From contig CABJCJ010000041.1 of assembly GCA_902364065.1 (NCBI GenBank), positions 1 to 16,896 of the forward strand: 16,896 nucleotides of DNA, given 5' to 3'. Numbering within the stretch: the stretch's first letter is position 1; every line of letters begins with the position of its first letter. The notes under the pieces are model-generated. The model saw only the letters and a program-made list of their open reading frames with translations, ran no database searches and was not told the origin of the DNA. Below are positions 6,651 through 15,496 of the stretch, piece after piece. Both the position numbers and the translations under genes were made by a program. The DNA comes from Veillonellaceae bacterium SB90. Its GTDB lineage: Bacteria > Bacillota > Negativicutes > Selenomonadales > Selenomonadaceae.

Positions 6651-6911
6651 ATGTCTACAGCTTTATTGCAGGTACGTGTCGACGAGGCTTTGAAGCATCG
6701 TGTCGACCAGAGATTGAAACGGATGGGCTTGACGACGAGCGGGGCCGTAAATCTGCTGCTCCATCAGATTGATATTCAGGGGAAAATCCCCTTTGATATC
6801 GTGGATCGTCCGAATGATTTGCATCAGGCCGTTCGTGACATCAATGACGGTGTCGGATTAAGCAAGGTGTATCATGATACGGATACACTCTATAAGGATT
6901 TGGGCATATGA
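6651..6911 (+). CDS. RelB/DinJ-family antitoxin
   Basis: An 86-residue antitoxin of a type II system. The N-terminal half is a ribbon-helix-helix DNA-binding domain (ALLQVRVDEALKHRVDQRLK, then MGLTTSGAVNLLLHQI) typical of RelB/DinJ. The C-terminal half, with many acidic residues, should wrap the toxin. An in-frame ATG at 6636 precedes it, but the ATG at 6651 is chosen because GGAGGTGA sits 5 nt upstream. Its stop overlaps the toxin start (ATGA), giving translational coupling. The palindrome in the promoter fits autoregulation, which is the rule for this family. Confidence 0.9.
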   Translation: MSTALLQVRVDEALKHRVDQRLKRMGLTTSGAVNLLLHQIDIQGKIPFDIVDRPNDLHQAVRDINDGVGLSKVYHDTDTLYKDLGI

Positions 6912-7192
6912 TGCTGGAGATTCAGTTCTACACGCAGTTCAAACGCGACGTCAAACGGGCTAAGAAGCGCCACATGGACATGTCGCTATTGAAGTACGTG
7001 ATTGACAAGCTTCAAGCCTGTGAGCCGCTGGAAGAGAAATATCGCGATCATGCGCTCGGGGGTGAATATGCCGGCTTTCGAGAGTGCCATATCCAGCCAG
7101 ACTGGCTGCTGGTATACAAAATCATAGAAGAACGGTTGATTTTAGTATTGGCCAGAACGGGTACACATAGCGATGTGTTTAAAGGCTATTAA
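6908..7192 (+). CDS. yafQ: YafQ-family mRNA interferase toxin
   Basis: A 94-residue ribosome-dependent endoribonuclease of the RelE superfamily, YafQ branch, which cuts translated mRNA. The family's key residues are present: His48 (DHALGGEY), His61, Asp65 and Trp66 (ECHIQPDWLLVY), His87 and Phe91 (LARTGTHSDVF). The protein is full length and appears active. It is co-transcribed with the antitoxin, with a 4-nt overlap. A second ATG at 6911 is an equally possible start. The pair lies between an intact Sel1-repeat gene and its decayed copy, so it may have arrived by insertion or may help maintain this accessory block. Confidence 0.92.
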   Translation: MMLEIQFYTQFKRDVKRAKKRHMDMSLLKYVIDKLQACEPLEEKYRDHALGGEYAGFRECHIQPDWLLVYKIIEERLILVLARTGTHSDVFKGY

Positions 7193-7196
7193 ATTA

Positions 7197-7228
7197 AAAA
7201 GGAGATGTCTTCATGGGCATCTCCTTTT
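7197..7228 (+). terminator. Terminator after the YafQ gene
   Basis: AAAAGGAGATG (7197-7207) and CATCTCCTTTT (7218-7228) form an 11-bp perfect stem with a 10-nt loop and a T4 end. The A-run on the other side means it can also act on the minus strand, downstream of the decayed Sel1 gene. Confidence 0.85.
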
Positions 7229-7315
7229 GTGTTTAGGGGGAAAATGCTCTGGACCCTTTGGACCGTTAGCGGATAAAGACAGCAGAAAACGGAGCCTGCT
7301 CCTTAGAGCATCCTG

Positions 7316-8144
7316 TTAATTCTTTTGTTGTTCATTTAATATTTTTACTATATTACTTTGCGAAAGAGCATCGCCTTGGTTCGCAGCTTTCCGGTACCAC
7401 GTTATAGCCTGTTCATAGTCTTGTTTCACACCTCGTCCATGATCATACGAGTAACCAATCCAATATTGTGCATCCATATTGCCCTGGTTTGCCGCCTGCA
7501 AATACCAGTGAAATGCCTCTTGCTCACTTTCTCTACACCAATGCCCTGGCAATAGCAATTACCTAAAGCGAGTTGTGCTTTCAGTGATCCTTTTTCTGCC
7601 GCTTTCTTATAGTTATGAATACTATTCGGATTCTGTTCGTTATAAAATACGCCGAGTTCCTTATCCCACAAAATGAAAGATGTCTTATCACCTTTCAGTT
7701 GCCCGAATATCCGCGGTATGGACGATTCCAGGTACAGATTTTCCTAGCGGCATCACGATTAAACTTCAATGTAATACTTGGAGACGTGAGTTTTTCTTTC
7801 ACATAAGCAAACGGCTTTATGGCAAAGGTCAGCAGCTGCGTGTGGATATCGTAGCTGTTGCGGTCCGGCAGGCAGAGGCCCAGGGGCAGGACAGGCATCT
7901 TTTCAATACGGTCCTGCAAATCGCGTTCCGTTTCATACGGGAATTTCTCCCAGCAGACGGGGTGCATGGTGATTTCTTCCGTGCCGTGCTTCAGCGCGAT
8001 GGTATTGTAATCGCAGTAGACCGTCTTGTCGAAAACGCGCAGGCCGCCCACGAGTTCATCGTCAACGACGTCGTGACCCGTGATGTCCTCAGCGTAGAAG
8101 ACCCGGATATTGTTGGAAAAGTGGATTCTGTCGTTGCGGTCGAC
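7316..8144 (-). pseudogene. Truncated, frameshifted copy of the Sel1-repeat gene
   Basis: This region is closely related to the middle of the 3348-6446 gene: the DNA around 7790-8140 is nearly the same as 5395-5755. Homology begins abruptly at 8144 inside the word RNDRIHFSNN, so the DUF4145-like part is lost. A 2-nt insertion near 7711 and a 1-nt deletion near 7530 break the frame. About 55 codons between WDKELGVFYNEQ and YKKAAEKG are missing, and only three Sel1 units remain before a stop after NEQQKN. The C-terminal CFI-box is absent. No single intact product can be made. It is most simply an old tandem duplication that was truncated and decayed. Confidence 0.85.
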
Positions 8145-8250
8145 CTGCCTTCGTTTCCTCTGCGCGGCTGTTCCGGCAGGAAAAATGTGCTGGCTGTAGA
8201 ATGTATGGAAAAGAGATACGTCGAACAAGCGGTGAAAGCAGGGATTATCT
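8145..8250 (+). other. Upstream region of the CdaR-type gene
   Basis: Sequence homology to the Sel1 gene stops at 8144, and this 106-bp stretch leads to the regulator gene. It holds CCTGCC...GGCAGG arms (about 8144-8180) and a possible TAGAAT -10 at 8197-8202, but no convincing -35. Confidence 0.3.
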
Positions 8251-9396
8251 ATGGAACTTCAGGAGCAGCAGGCGCACGCAATCGTGCAGGAAATCAACAC
8301 GGTCCTGCCGCAGAAAATCAATCTGATGAACAAGGAAGGGATCATCATCGCGAGCACGGACCCGGAGCGCGTCCAGACCTTCCATGGCGCGGCGGCCCGC
8401 ATTATAAGGGACAATCTCGATGAGCTGCGCATCTATCGGGATGACGAGTACCCCGGCGCGCGGCCCGGCACGAATTTCATGCTGCAGGTCGAGGGTGAGC
8501 CGATCGGCGTGCTCGGCATCACGGGGCCATATGAGAGCATCCTGCCGCTCGCGAATGTCATCCGCAAGATGACGGAGCTGCTCGTGCACGAGCAGGAGTA
8601 TCAGCGCCTGCAGAACCATTTGCAGCAGCAGCGTCAGCTTTTCCTGCGCGAGCTCCTGGACCACAGCGAGACGTTTCTCTCCAAAGAGCAGATTGAACGC
8701 GGCCATATGCTCGACATCGACCTCAGCGTGCCGCGCCGCATCGTCGTGGCGGATTTTGAGGAGATACCGGACCCGGGCCGCGCGAATGATATCTTTTCGC
8801 AGCTTGAGATGGAGGCACAGCGCCTCGATGCGGCCTGCTGCACGCTCGCGACGAGCCAGATGATCGTATTCCTGACGGACATCCGCTCACAGGAGCAGCT
8901 GCGTGCCTTTGCCAGGAGGCTCCTGGCCTGTGCGCAGAGCCGTGGCGCCGAGCTCTGCCTCGGGCTGGACTCCCCTGCCGCCGACAACACGAAGCTCCGG
9001 CAGGCCTTCGAGCAGGCGCGCAAGGCCCTCTATTCGTGCCACCGCAAGGGGACGGTGCGCATCAAGGGGTACGATGAAATCAACATGGAGATTTTCGCCG
9101 ACCTCATCCCGCTGACGGCCAAGCGCGAGTATGTCAGGAAGATTTTCCACGGCTATTCGCCGCTTGAGCTCGCCGACGTCATCCATACCCTGGAATGCTT
9201 TTTCGAGCATGACGGCTCGATCACGCAGACGGCCGCGGCGCTCTACATCCACAAGAACACGCTACAGCAGCATCTCAAAAAGATCGCGGCGCGCACGGGC
9301 TATGACCCGCGTTCGCTGCGCTGCAGCGCGGTGTTCTACGTCGTCCTCTACTTCTATCAGGATCTGCATCTCGCAGGCTTCCATGAAGACAGCTGA
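8251..9396 (+). CDS. cdaR: CdaR-type sugar-diacid / glycerate responsive transcription activator
   Basis: A 381-residue regulator. Residues about 3-135 match the putative sugar-diacid recognition domain (AIVQEINTVLPQKINLMNKEGIIIASTDPERV; GTNFMLQVEGEPIGVLGITG). The middle has a GGDEF-like fold region. The C-terminus (about 310-365) is the PucR/CdaR-type helix-turn-helix (ECFFEHDGSITQTAAALYIHKNTLQQHLKKI). Family members activate genes for glucarate, galactarate and glycerate use. It lies directly upstream of, and in the same direction as, a GntP permease and a glycerate kinase, so glycerate or a precursor is the likely inducer. The start is an ATG with a weak GCAGGGA upstream. Confidence 0.88.
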   Translation: MELQEQQAHAIVQEINTVLPQKINLMNKEGIIIASTDPERVQTFHGAAARIIRDNLDELRIYRDDEYPGARPGTNFMLQVEGEPIGVLGITGPYESILPLANVIRKMTELLVHEQEYQRLQNHLQQQRQLFLRELLDHSETFLSKEQIERGHMLDIDLSVPRRIVVADFEEIPDPGRANDIFSQLEMEAQRLDAACCTLATSQMIVFLTDIRSQEQLRAFARRLLACAQSRGAELCLGLDSPAADNTKLRQAFEQARKALYSCHRKGTVRIKGYDEINMEIFADLIPLTAKREYVRKIFHGYSPLELADVIHTLECFFEHDGSITQTAAALYIHKNTLQQHLKKIAARTGYDPRSLRCSAVFYVVLYFYQDLHLAGFHEDS

Positions 9397-9465
9397 CTGG
9401 ACGGCAAAAAACAGAAAAGCACAGCAGACGCGCAGAACACCACCGAACACATCATCTTTCAATGG

Positions 9466-9499
9466 TACCATATACATAAATGTCACATAATATATGGTA
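9466..9499. promoter_or_regulatory. Inverted repeat, likely activator site for gntP
   Basis: Perfect 9-bp arms TACCATATA (9466-9474) and TATATGGTA (9491-9499) are separated by 16 bp. The core ATGGTA recurs at about 9573. The centre lies about 62 bp upstream of the predicted transcription start, a classic activator position. The CdaR-type protein encoded just upstream is the natural candidate to bind here. Confidence 0.55.
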
Positions 9500-9529
9500 T
9501 CTGTACTATACAACCTCCTCGTTTTCACG

Positions 9530-9538
9530 TGCTATACT
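9530..9538 (+). promoter_or_regulatory. Extended -10 promoter of gntP-glycerate kinase
   Basis: TGCTATACT is an extended -10 element with no recognisable -35, as expected of an activator-dependent promoter. Perfect arms TGCTATA (9530-9536) and TATAGCA (9554-9560) flank the start region. Confidence 0.5.
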
Positions 9539-9604
9539 ATATATGAAATTAATTATAGCATGCATACAATAAATGGTATGCGCATTGTTAAAGGAGGTTT
9601 TATC

Positions 9605-10990
9605 ATGACAGGAATACCCCTTCTGATCACATTCTTCCTCGCCATTGTCCTAATGATTGTTGCGATTTCCAAATGGAAAATCCATCCGTTCCTTTCGCTG
9701 ATGGGTACGTCGCTCCTGCTGGCCATCGTCGTGGGCCTGCCGCTCGCCAAGATCCCGGGCATCATCGGCGCCGGCTTCTCGGGCACGTTCGCAAGCATCG
9801 GTATCGTCATCATCCTCGGCGCCTTGATTGGCCTGATCCTTGAGCGCACGGGCGCGGCCATCCGGCTGGCCGATGTCGTCATCCGCTGCGTCGGTGAGAA
9901 GCACCCGCAGCTCGCGATGATGCTCATGGGCTGGATCGTCTCGATTCCGGTCTTCTGCGACAGCGGCTTCGTTATCCTGAACCCGATCCGCAAGGCCATC
10001 TGCAAGAAAATCAAGGGCATCAGCCCCGTCGGCATGGCCGTTGCCCTCTCGGGCGGCCTCTACACCTCGCACGTCTTCATCCCGCCGACGCCGGGCCCGA
10101 TCGCCGCGGCCGGCTCCCTAGGCGTTGCCGACAATCTGGCGGCCGTCATCCTCGTCGGTGTCTGCGTCTCCATCCCGGCTTTGCTGGCCGTTTACTTCTT
10201 CTCGCTGCACATCGCCAAGAAAAACATCCCCGTCAAGGAAACGAGTGAGGAGGATGCAGCGGCCGAGAAGGATTACGATGAACTCGTCAAGAGCTTCGGC
10301 AAACTGCCGGGCGCAGCTTCTTCGTTCGCCCCGATTGTCGTCCCAATCCTGCTCATGGCACTCGGCTCCATCGTCACGATGGCCGGCATGCAGGGCGTCA
10401 TGGCCACGGGCATCAAGTTCCTCGGCACGCCAATCATCGCACTGACGGTTGGCCTGTTCTTCGCCGTGTACCTTCTGGTCGCCACGGGCAAGATGAAGGA
10501 TTTCTACGATGTCACGGATGAGACGATGAAGACCGTCGGCCCTATCCTCTTCATCACGGCCGCCGGCGGCGTGCTCGGCAAGGTCATCACGGCGGCGGGC
10601 TTCGTCGAATTCATGAAGGCCAACGCCGATTTCCTCGCGAGTGTCGGCATCTTCTTCCCGTTCTTGATCTCGGCTATCCTCAAGACAGCTCAGGGCTCCT
10701 CCACCGTCGCCATCACGACGACGGCCGGCATCATGGGCATGTTCTCCGATTCGGCTTCCATGATGACGGCGCTCGGCCTCAATACGGAAATGGCCGCGCT
10801 GCTCACGGTCATGGCCATCGGTGCCGGCGCCATGACGGTATCGCACGCCAACGACAGCTATTTCTGGGTCGTCACGAACTTCACGGGCATGGACCCGCAG
10901 GACGGCTACCGCACGCAGACGATGATGACGCTCGTCGTCGGCATTGTCTCGATGCTCGCCATCTTCCTGGCTTCCCTCATCCTGCTCTGA
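9605..10990 (+). CDS. GntP-family permease, probable D-glycerate transporter
   Basis: A 461-residue proton-coupled transporter of the GntP family, with about a dozen hydrophobic segments. Diagnostic stretches are IPVFCDSGFVILNPI, SGGLYTSHVFIPPTPGPIAA, FLISAILKTAQGSSTVA and AGAMTVSHANDSYFWVV. Family members take up gluconate, fructuronate, glycerate and related acids. The downstream glycerate kinase and upstream CdaR-type regulator point to D-glycerate, though gluconate cannot be excluded. The frame is open upstream to 9494, but the ATG at 9605 has AAAGGAGG at ideal distance. It precedes the kinase by 50 nt without a terminator, so the two form an operon. Confidence 0.9.
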   Translation: MTGIPLLITFFLAIVLMIVAISKWKIHPFLSLMGTSLLLAIVVGLPLAKIPGIIGAGFSGTFASIGIVIILGALIGLILERTGAAIRLADVVIRCVGEKHPQLAMMLMGWIVSIPVFCDSGFVILNPIRKAICKKIKGISPVGMAVALSGGLYTSHVFIPPTPGPIAAAGSLGVADNLAAVILVGVCVSIPALLAVYFFSLHIAKKNIPVKETSEEDAAAEKDYDELVKSFGKLPGAASSFAPIVVPILLMALGSIVTMAGMQGVMATGIKFLGTPIIALTVGLFFAVYLLVATGKMKDFYDVTDETMKTVGPILFITAAGGVLGKVITAAGFVEFMKANADFLASVGIFFPFLISAILKTAQGSSTVAITTTAGIMGMFSDSASMMTALGLNTEMAALLTVMAIGAGAMTVSHANDSYFWVVTNFTGMDPQDGYRTQTMMTLVVGIVSMLAIFLASLILL

Positions 10991-11040
10991 TGTTTCGTCG
11001 GTGTTTTCAGGTTCGTTCCTGATTCCAAGGAGGGTTGTCT

Positions 11041-12192
11041 ATGAATATCGTGATTTCGATTGATTCGTTCAAGGGCTGCATGTCCTCGATGGATTCCGGC
11101 AAGGTTCTGCAGCAGGCCATCCATGACGTTTACCCTGAAGACCATGTCCAGGTGTTCCCGCTGGCCGACGGCGGCGAGGGCACGGTCGACGCGATGACGC
11201 AGGGCCTGCACGGCCGCATCGTCGAAGTTCCCGTCACGGGGCCGCTCGGCACGAGAATCACGAGCCGCTACGGCTTTCTGCCGGATACGAAAACAGCAAT
11301 CATCGAGATGGCCGATGCCTCGGGGCTCACGCTCGTACCGCCAGAGAAGCGCAACCCGCTTCACACGACGACGTTCGGTCTCGGCGAGCTGATTCTCGCG
11401 GCCATGGACCACGGCTGCCGTCACTTCATCATCGGCATCGGCGGCAGTGCGACGAACGACTGCGGCCTCGGCATGCTGACGGCGCTCGGCTTCCGCTTCC
11501 AAAAGGCCGACGGCAGTCCCGCGGGCATCATGGGCGGTGATCTCGCTGAGGTCGCGTCCCTCGATATGGCGCAGTCCGATGCCCGCCTCAAAGACTGCAC
11601 GTTTGAGATTGCCTGCGACGTCACGAACCCGCTCTGCGGCGAAGAAGGCTGCTCGCGCGTGTTCGGCCCGCAGAAAGGCGCGACGGAAGCAATCATCCGG
11701 CGCATGGACGGCGACATCCACCGCTTTGCGGAACTTGCAGAGAAGCAAAGCGGCATCGAAGGCCAAAAGCTGCCCGGTGCCGGCGCGGCCGGCGGCCTGG
11801 GCTTTGCGTTCCACGTGTTCCTGCACGGTGCACTGACGCCAGGCGTCGACCTCATCCTTTCCGCCATCGGCATCGACAAGGCACTCGCCGAAGCGGACCT
11901 GCTCGTGACAGGCGAAGGCCGCATGGACCAGCAGACCGCCATGGGCAAGGCCCCGGCCGGCGTCGCCCAGCTCGCCAAGGCCTGCCAGCCCCGCTGCCTG
12001 ACGGTGGCACTCTGCGGCTGCGCAACGCGCGAAGCTGAACGCGTCAATCAGCACGGCATCGACGCGTATTTCCCGATTCTGCACGCCCCCATGACGCTCG
12101 AGGAGGCCATGAGCCGCACGACCACCGAGCAGAATCTCCGCCAGACCATGCAGCAGGTCATGCACCTCATCCATGCCGGCAAACGAGCGTAA
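11041..12192 (+). CDS. garK: Glycerate 2-kinase (GarK/GlxK family)
   Basis: A 383-residue cytoplasmic kinase, of standard length, that phosphorylates D-glycerate with ATP. Members of this family make 2-phosphoglycerate, which enters glycolysis at enolase. The signatures are all present: VISIDSFKGCMSS at the N-terminus, PLADGGEGTVDAM, GIGGSATNDCGLGMLTALG, GAGAAGGLGFAF and VTGEGRMDQQTAMGKAP. The ATG at 11041 follows CAAGGAGGG by 6-7 nt. It is the second gene of the gntP operon and is closed by a strong terminator. The symbol is by family, and glxK is equally possible. Confidence 0.93.
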   Translation: MNIVISIDSFKGCMSSMDSGKVLQQAIHDVYPEDHVQVFPLADGGEGTVDAMTQGLHGRIVEVPVTGPLGTRITSRYGFLPDTKTAIIEMADASGLTLVPPEKRNPLHTTTFGLGELILAAMDHGCRHFIIGIGGSATNDCGLGMLTALGFRFQKADGSPAGIMGGDLAEVASLDMAQSDARLKDCTFEIACDVTNPLCGEEGCSRVFGPQKGATEAIIRRMDGDIHRFAELAEKQSGIEGQKLPGAGAAGGLGFAFHVFLHGALTPGVDLILSAIGIDKALAEADLLVTGEGRMDQQTAMGKAPAGVAQLAKACQPRCLTVALCGCATREAERVNQHGIDAYFPILHAPMTLEEAMSRTTTEQNLRQTMQQVMHLIHAGKRA

Positions 12193-12213
12193 AAGCAAAA
12201 AATCACCAAAAGC

Positions 12214-12265
12214 AAAGGGAGGACCCCGTCAACCCAAACAGGTTGAGACGAGATCCTCCCTTTTT
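12214..12265 (+). terminator. Terminator of the glycerate operon
   Basis: AAAGGGAGGA (12214-12223) pairs with TCCTCCCTTT (12254-12263), with inner pairing GTC-AACC / GGTT-GAC, followed by a T-run. It starts 21 nt after the kinase stop. Confidence 0.9.
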
Positions 12266-12427
12266 CTCATGCTCAAGAACTGCATCCATTTCACAAGCTT
12301 GACACCTTCTCCAGCAAGAGCAAAGACCGCAAGAACAGTTAACGCTGCCACACACCGCCCCAACGCAGATAGAACAGCAAAAATGGATCCAGGAATAAGA
12401 ATTTCAGGTGTGTGAAGTTTAAGTCCG

Positions 12428-13819
12428 TTACTTTTGAGGATTGACGTGTACACTCTGGATGGTATGCAAGCCAAAAGCATGTGCAACACCCGTATTTAAC
12501 CAATGCTGATTGTTTTCTTTCGGCTTTATGTCATCCAATCCATACGTCGCGCAGAATTTATTCTTGGGTGTAATCGGATTAACATATACATCCAGATTCC
12601 CCTTCTCTTTTTCTGTCCGTATAATCTCTAAATTCTGGTTCCAGGCATTCGCATAATCATTGATACCATCCCGTGCCGTAACATAAAAGATATGCATGCC
12701 CAAGCATAAACAAACGAGCAGCATAGCGCGACATTTACGTACGTTAACGGTGTCATTCCAATCATCATACAGCATACCAACGGAGATAATCATAAGAACG
12801 ACGCATCCCAAGAATGTGCGGGTATAAATCCCCCCGACTACGCTCATGGCAACAGCCGATAGTACGCCAGATATCATGAATACAGAAGACAGGGATTTTT
12901 TGGCACTGCGTCCCAGAATAATCAACACAGCAAATAAGAGGATCAGCAACAAGGTTGAGTTGAAATCAAATAAAACGGAAATATTGTGAAAAACATTATG
13001 GACTATATGCAAGATGGATTTCGAATGCTTTTCTGCTGCAAACCGTGCGAAATTGCCAGGGGCGAGCCACAAAAGAAGCGTACCGATGACTAGCCCAATC
13101 AACCCAGACGTGGCAAAACGTGGTATACTGCCATATTTGTTACGATATATAACCATATAGCAGATTGCCAGAAAAATAAGTGACACGGACACGTTCTCAT
13201 TTGCCCAGCCGGATAAGACAGCAAGGATAAACAACAGCATCAAGCTGGGAATCCTGTTCAATCCCTTTATTTCCTGATCAAAATATCTCCGCCAAAATGC
13301 AAGGTAAAGCAGCGGAATAATGCTCGCCCACATGTAGTTGGCCGTTCCGGATATCCATAAAATATCCTGTCCAAAGGCAGGCAGACAAGCAAACAACAGA
13401 AAATTAATCAGCAGGAATAAGGAAGGAGAAGACTTAAATTTTCCTGTGATATTGATATAAATCAAACCGGTAAATGCCAAATAACCAATTGTATTGACGA
13501 TATCAAATACTCGTTTTGGAATGGATAAAAACAGATAGGCAAACAGCTCGCCCCATATACGTCCGCCCCAGGAAAAATAGAAGCCCCATATATGCTCAAA
13601 ATACTGTTGGAAGGTATGAAGCTTCTTCGCGCCCTCACCCTTTAAAATGTCATCGACAACCCAAGGCGTAGGCCGATTGAGACGAAACATCAAAACAGCA
13701 ATAACTACAATCAAGATGGCCATAATAACCACCTTGCATTTCTTATTTTGTGTGAATGAAAAAATATCATTCGCCAATGACTGAATTCGTTCAGAATATG
13801 TATGCAACAGATTTATCAT
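12428..13819 (-). CDS. DUF6056-type polytopic membrane protein of a gtr cassette
   Basis: A 463-residue membrane protein with about ten hydrophobic segments and a soluble C-terminal tail of about 80 residues. The early DD pair (WVVDDIL) and YFSWGGRIWGELFAYLF follow the pattern of DUF6056 and of GtrC-like enzymes that transfer a sugar from a polyprenyl carrier to a cell-surface glycan outside the membrane. That role is inferred from the family and from its partner. The ATG at 13819 lies one base after the gtrB stop, with AAGGAGG 12 nt upstream, so translation is tightly coupled to the phase-variable glycosyltransferase. The gene is visibly more A/T-rich than the glycerate genes, which suggests separate ancestry. 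No flippase (gtrA) is seen. Confidence 0.82.
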   Translation of the reverse strand: MINLLHTYSERIQSLANDIFSFTQNKKCKVVIMAILIVVIAVLMFRLNRPTPWVVDDILKGEGAKKLHTFQQYFEHIWGFYFSWGGRIWGELFAYLFLSIPKRVFDIVNTIGYLAFTGLIYINITGKFKSSPSLFLLINFLLFACLPAFGQDILWISGTANYMWASIIPLLYLAFWRRYFDQEIKGLNRIPSLMLLFILAVLSGWANENVSVSLIFLAICYMVIYRNKYGSIPRFATSGLIGLVIGTLLLWLAPGNFARFAAEKHSKSILHIVHNVFHNISVLFDFNSTLLLILLFAVLIILGRSAKKSLSSVFMISGVLSAVAMSVVGGIYTRTFLGCVVLMIISVGMLYDDWNDTVNVRKCRAMLLVCLCLGMHIFYVTARDGINDYANAWNQNLEIIRTEKEKGNLDVYVNPITPKNKFCATYGLDDIKPKENNQHWLNTGVAHAFGLHTIQSVHVNPQK

Positions 13820-13820
13820 C

Positions 13821-14843
<1,023 letters not shown>

Positions 14844-14883
14844 CTGTCAATCCCCTCCCCCAAAATTCAAACATTATTTTCTC

Positions 14884-14906
14884 ATTATAACATATTCTCG
14901 GAGAAT
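14884..14906 (-). promoter_or_regulatory. gtrB promoter -10 and palindrome
   Basis: On the minus strand TATAAT (14889-14884) is a consensus -10 about 40 nt before the start codon. Just upstream, in the spacer, is the perfect palindrome ATTCTC-C-GAGAAT (14906-14894), which could be a repressor site. The -35 is not recognisable. Confidence 0.5.
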
Positions 14907-14937
14907 TTTGATGCCATTTGCTTCTTACAAGTCTATA

Positions 14938-14974
14938 GACCTCTTCCGCCTCGCAAGCTTGGCACCTTCTCCAG
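14938..14974. repeat. Fragment of a dispersed intergenic repeat
   Basis: The stretch reading CCGCCTCGCAAGCTTGGCAC followed by CTTCTCCAG resembles the GGAGAAGGTGCC...GCGAGGCGGA repeats common in Clostridia and Negativicutes. The 21-bp core (14954-14974) recurs with one mismatch at 12294-12314 in the other intergenic gap. Confidence 0.4.
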
Positions 14975-14996
14975 GGATACCACTGGCATCCCGCGC

Positions 14997-15358
14997 TTAT
15001 TTGGTATTCTTCTTGACGAGCCGAAAATATTCCCTGTGTGCACCACTCCCCTTCACGATGTACCCTTTTTTTAGCGAGCCTCGTTGACTTTCGATTTGAT
15101 TAACTCATCCAAGAGCGCATCTTTGGACATATTCTGATAACTTTCCCAGGATTCTGGCAAGACGGTTTCCGTGTGAATATGGCAGGGATGCTCGTGAGCT
15201 TTCTTTGGCGGCAAGTGAGATGTGTCACGATACTCTCGCATATAGCTTCTCGCGGTTTCCGCACTGATGCCATAGATGGAAGCAGCCTCATAGCGAGTGA
15301 GTTCGTTGTGGTAGATTTTGCGGCCTATGTCCAGCCGCTCTTCCAGTGTGTATTTCAT
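14997..15358 (-). pseudogene. IS3-type transposase orfA remnant, frameshifted
   Basis: The ATG at 15358 (CAGGAGG 6 nt upstream) opens a 95-codon frame with an orfA-style helix-turn-helix: LDIGRKIYHNELTRYEAASI then YGISAETARSYMREY. It ends at TAA (15071-15073) after KSKVNEAR. In the -1 frame the protein continues as LKKGYIVKGSGAHREYFRLV and KKNTK before a stop at 14997, so one base appears to be lost before an A7 run. The stop precedes the A-run, which argues against programmed frameshifting. No orfB with a DDE domain follows. I conclude it is a dead fragment of an IS3-family element. Confidence 0.68.
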
Positions 15359-15449
15359 GGCAAACCTCCTGACTAAAAGGGAAAATGATTCAAAACGGAC
15401 ATTTCTTAGCATTTATGATACGCTTGTACATGTCCATTTTCTACCCCCA

Positions 15450-15477
15450 TAGTGTCCAGTTTTAGTTTACCACTTCA
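15450..15477 (-). mobile_element. Probable left end of the IS3-type element
   Basis: On the minus strand the sequence starting TGAAGTGGTAAACTAAAACT followed by GGACA has the look of IS3-family terminal repeats (TG start, AAAACTGGACA core) and lies about 120 nt before the orfA start. No matching right end was found in the window. Confidence 0.42.
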
Positions 15478-15496
15478 TTGGGCGTCCGCATTGTTT

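Noticed and set aside
7286..7302. GGAG-CAGG-CTCC hairpin with a short T-run downstream of the Sel1 pseudogene
   Set aside because: The stem is only 4-5 bp and the T-run is short. It is too weak to call as a terminator.
10118..10846. Minus-strand frame opposite the GntP permease, and a similar one opposite the glycerate kinase
   Set aside because: High-GC third positions open antisense frames. The protein is rich in Arg, Asp and Glu, as expected for such shadows.
12229..12427. Minus-strand frame with a hydrophobic segment (SIFAVLSALGRCVAALTVLA) in the gap after the glycerate kinase
   Set aside because: It has no ATG, GTG or TTG with a ribosome binding site, runs through the kinase terminator and shares a dispersed-repeat word. 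Most likely non-coding, though a decayed membrane protein is possible.
15060..15080. Programmed -1 frameshift in the IS orfA at the A7 run
   Set aside because: The zero-frame stop lies before the run and the bases before it are not slippery, so a mutation is more likely.
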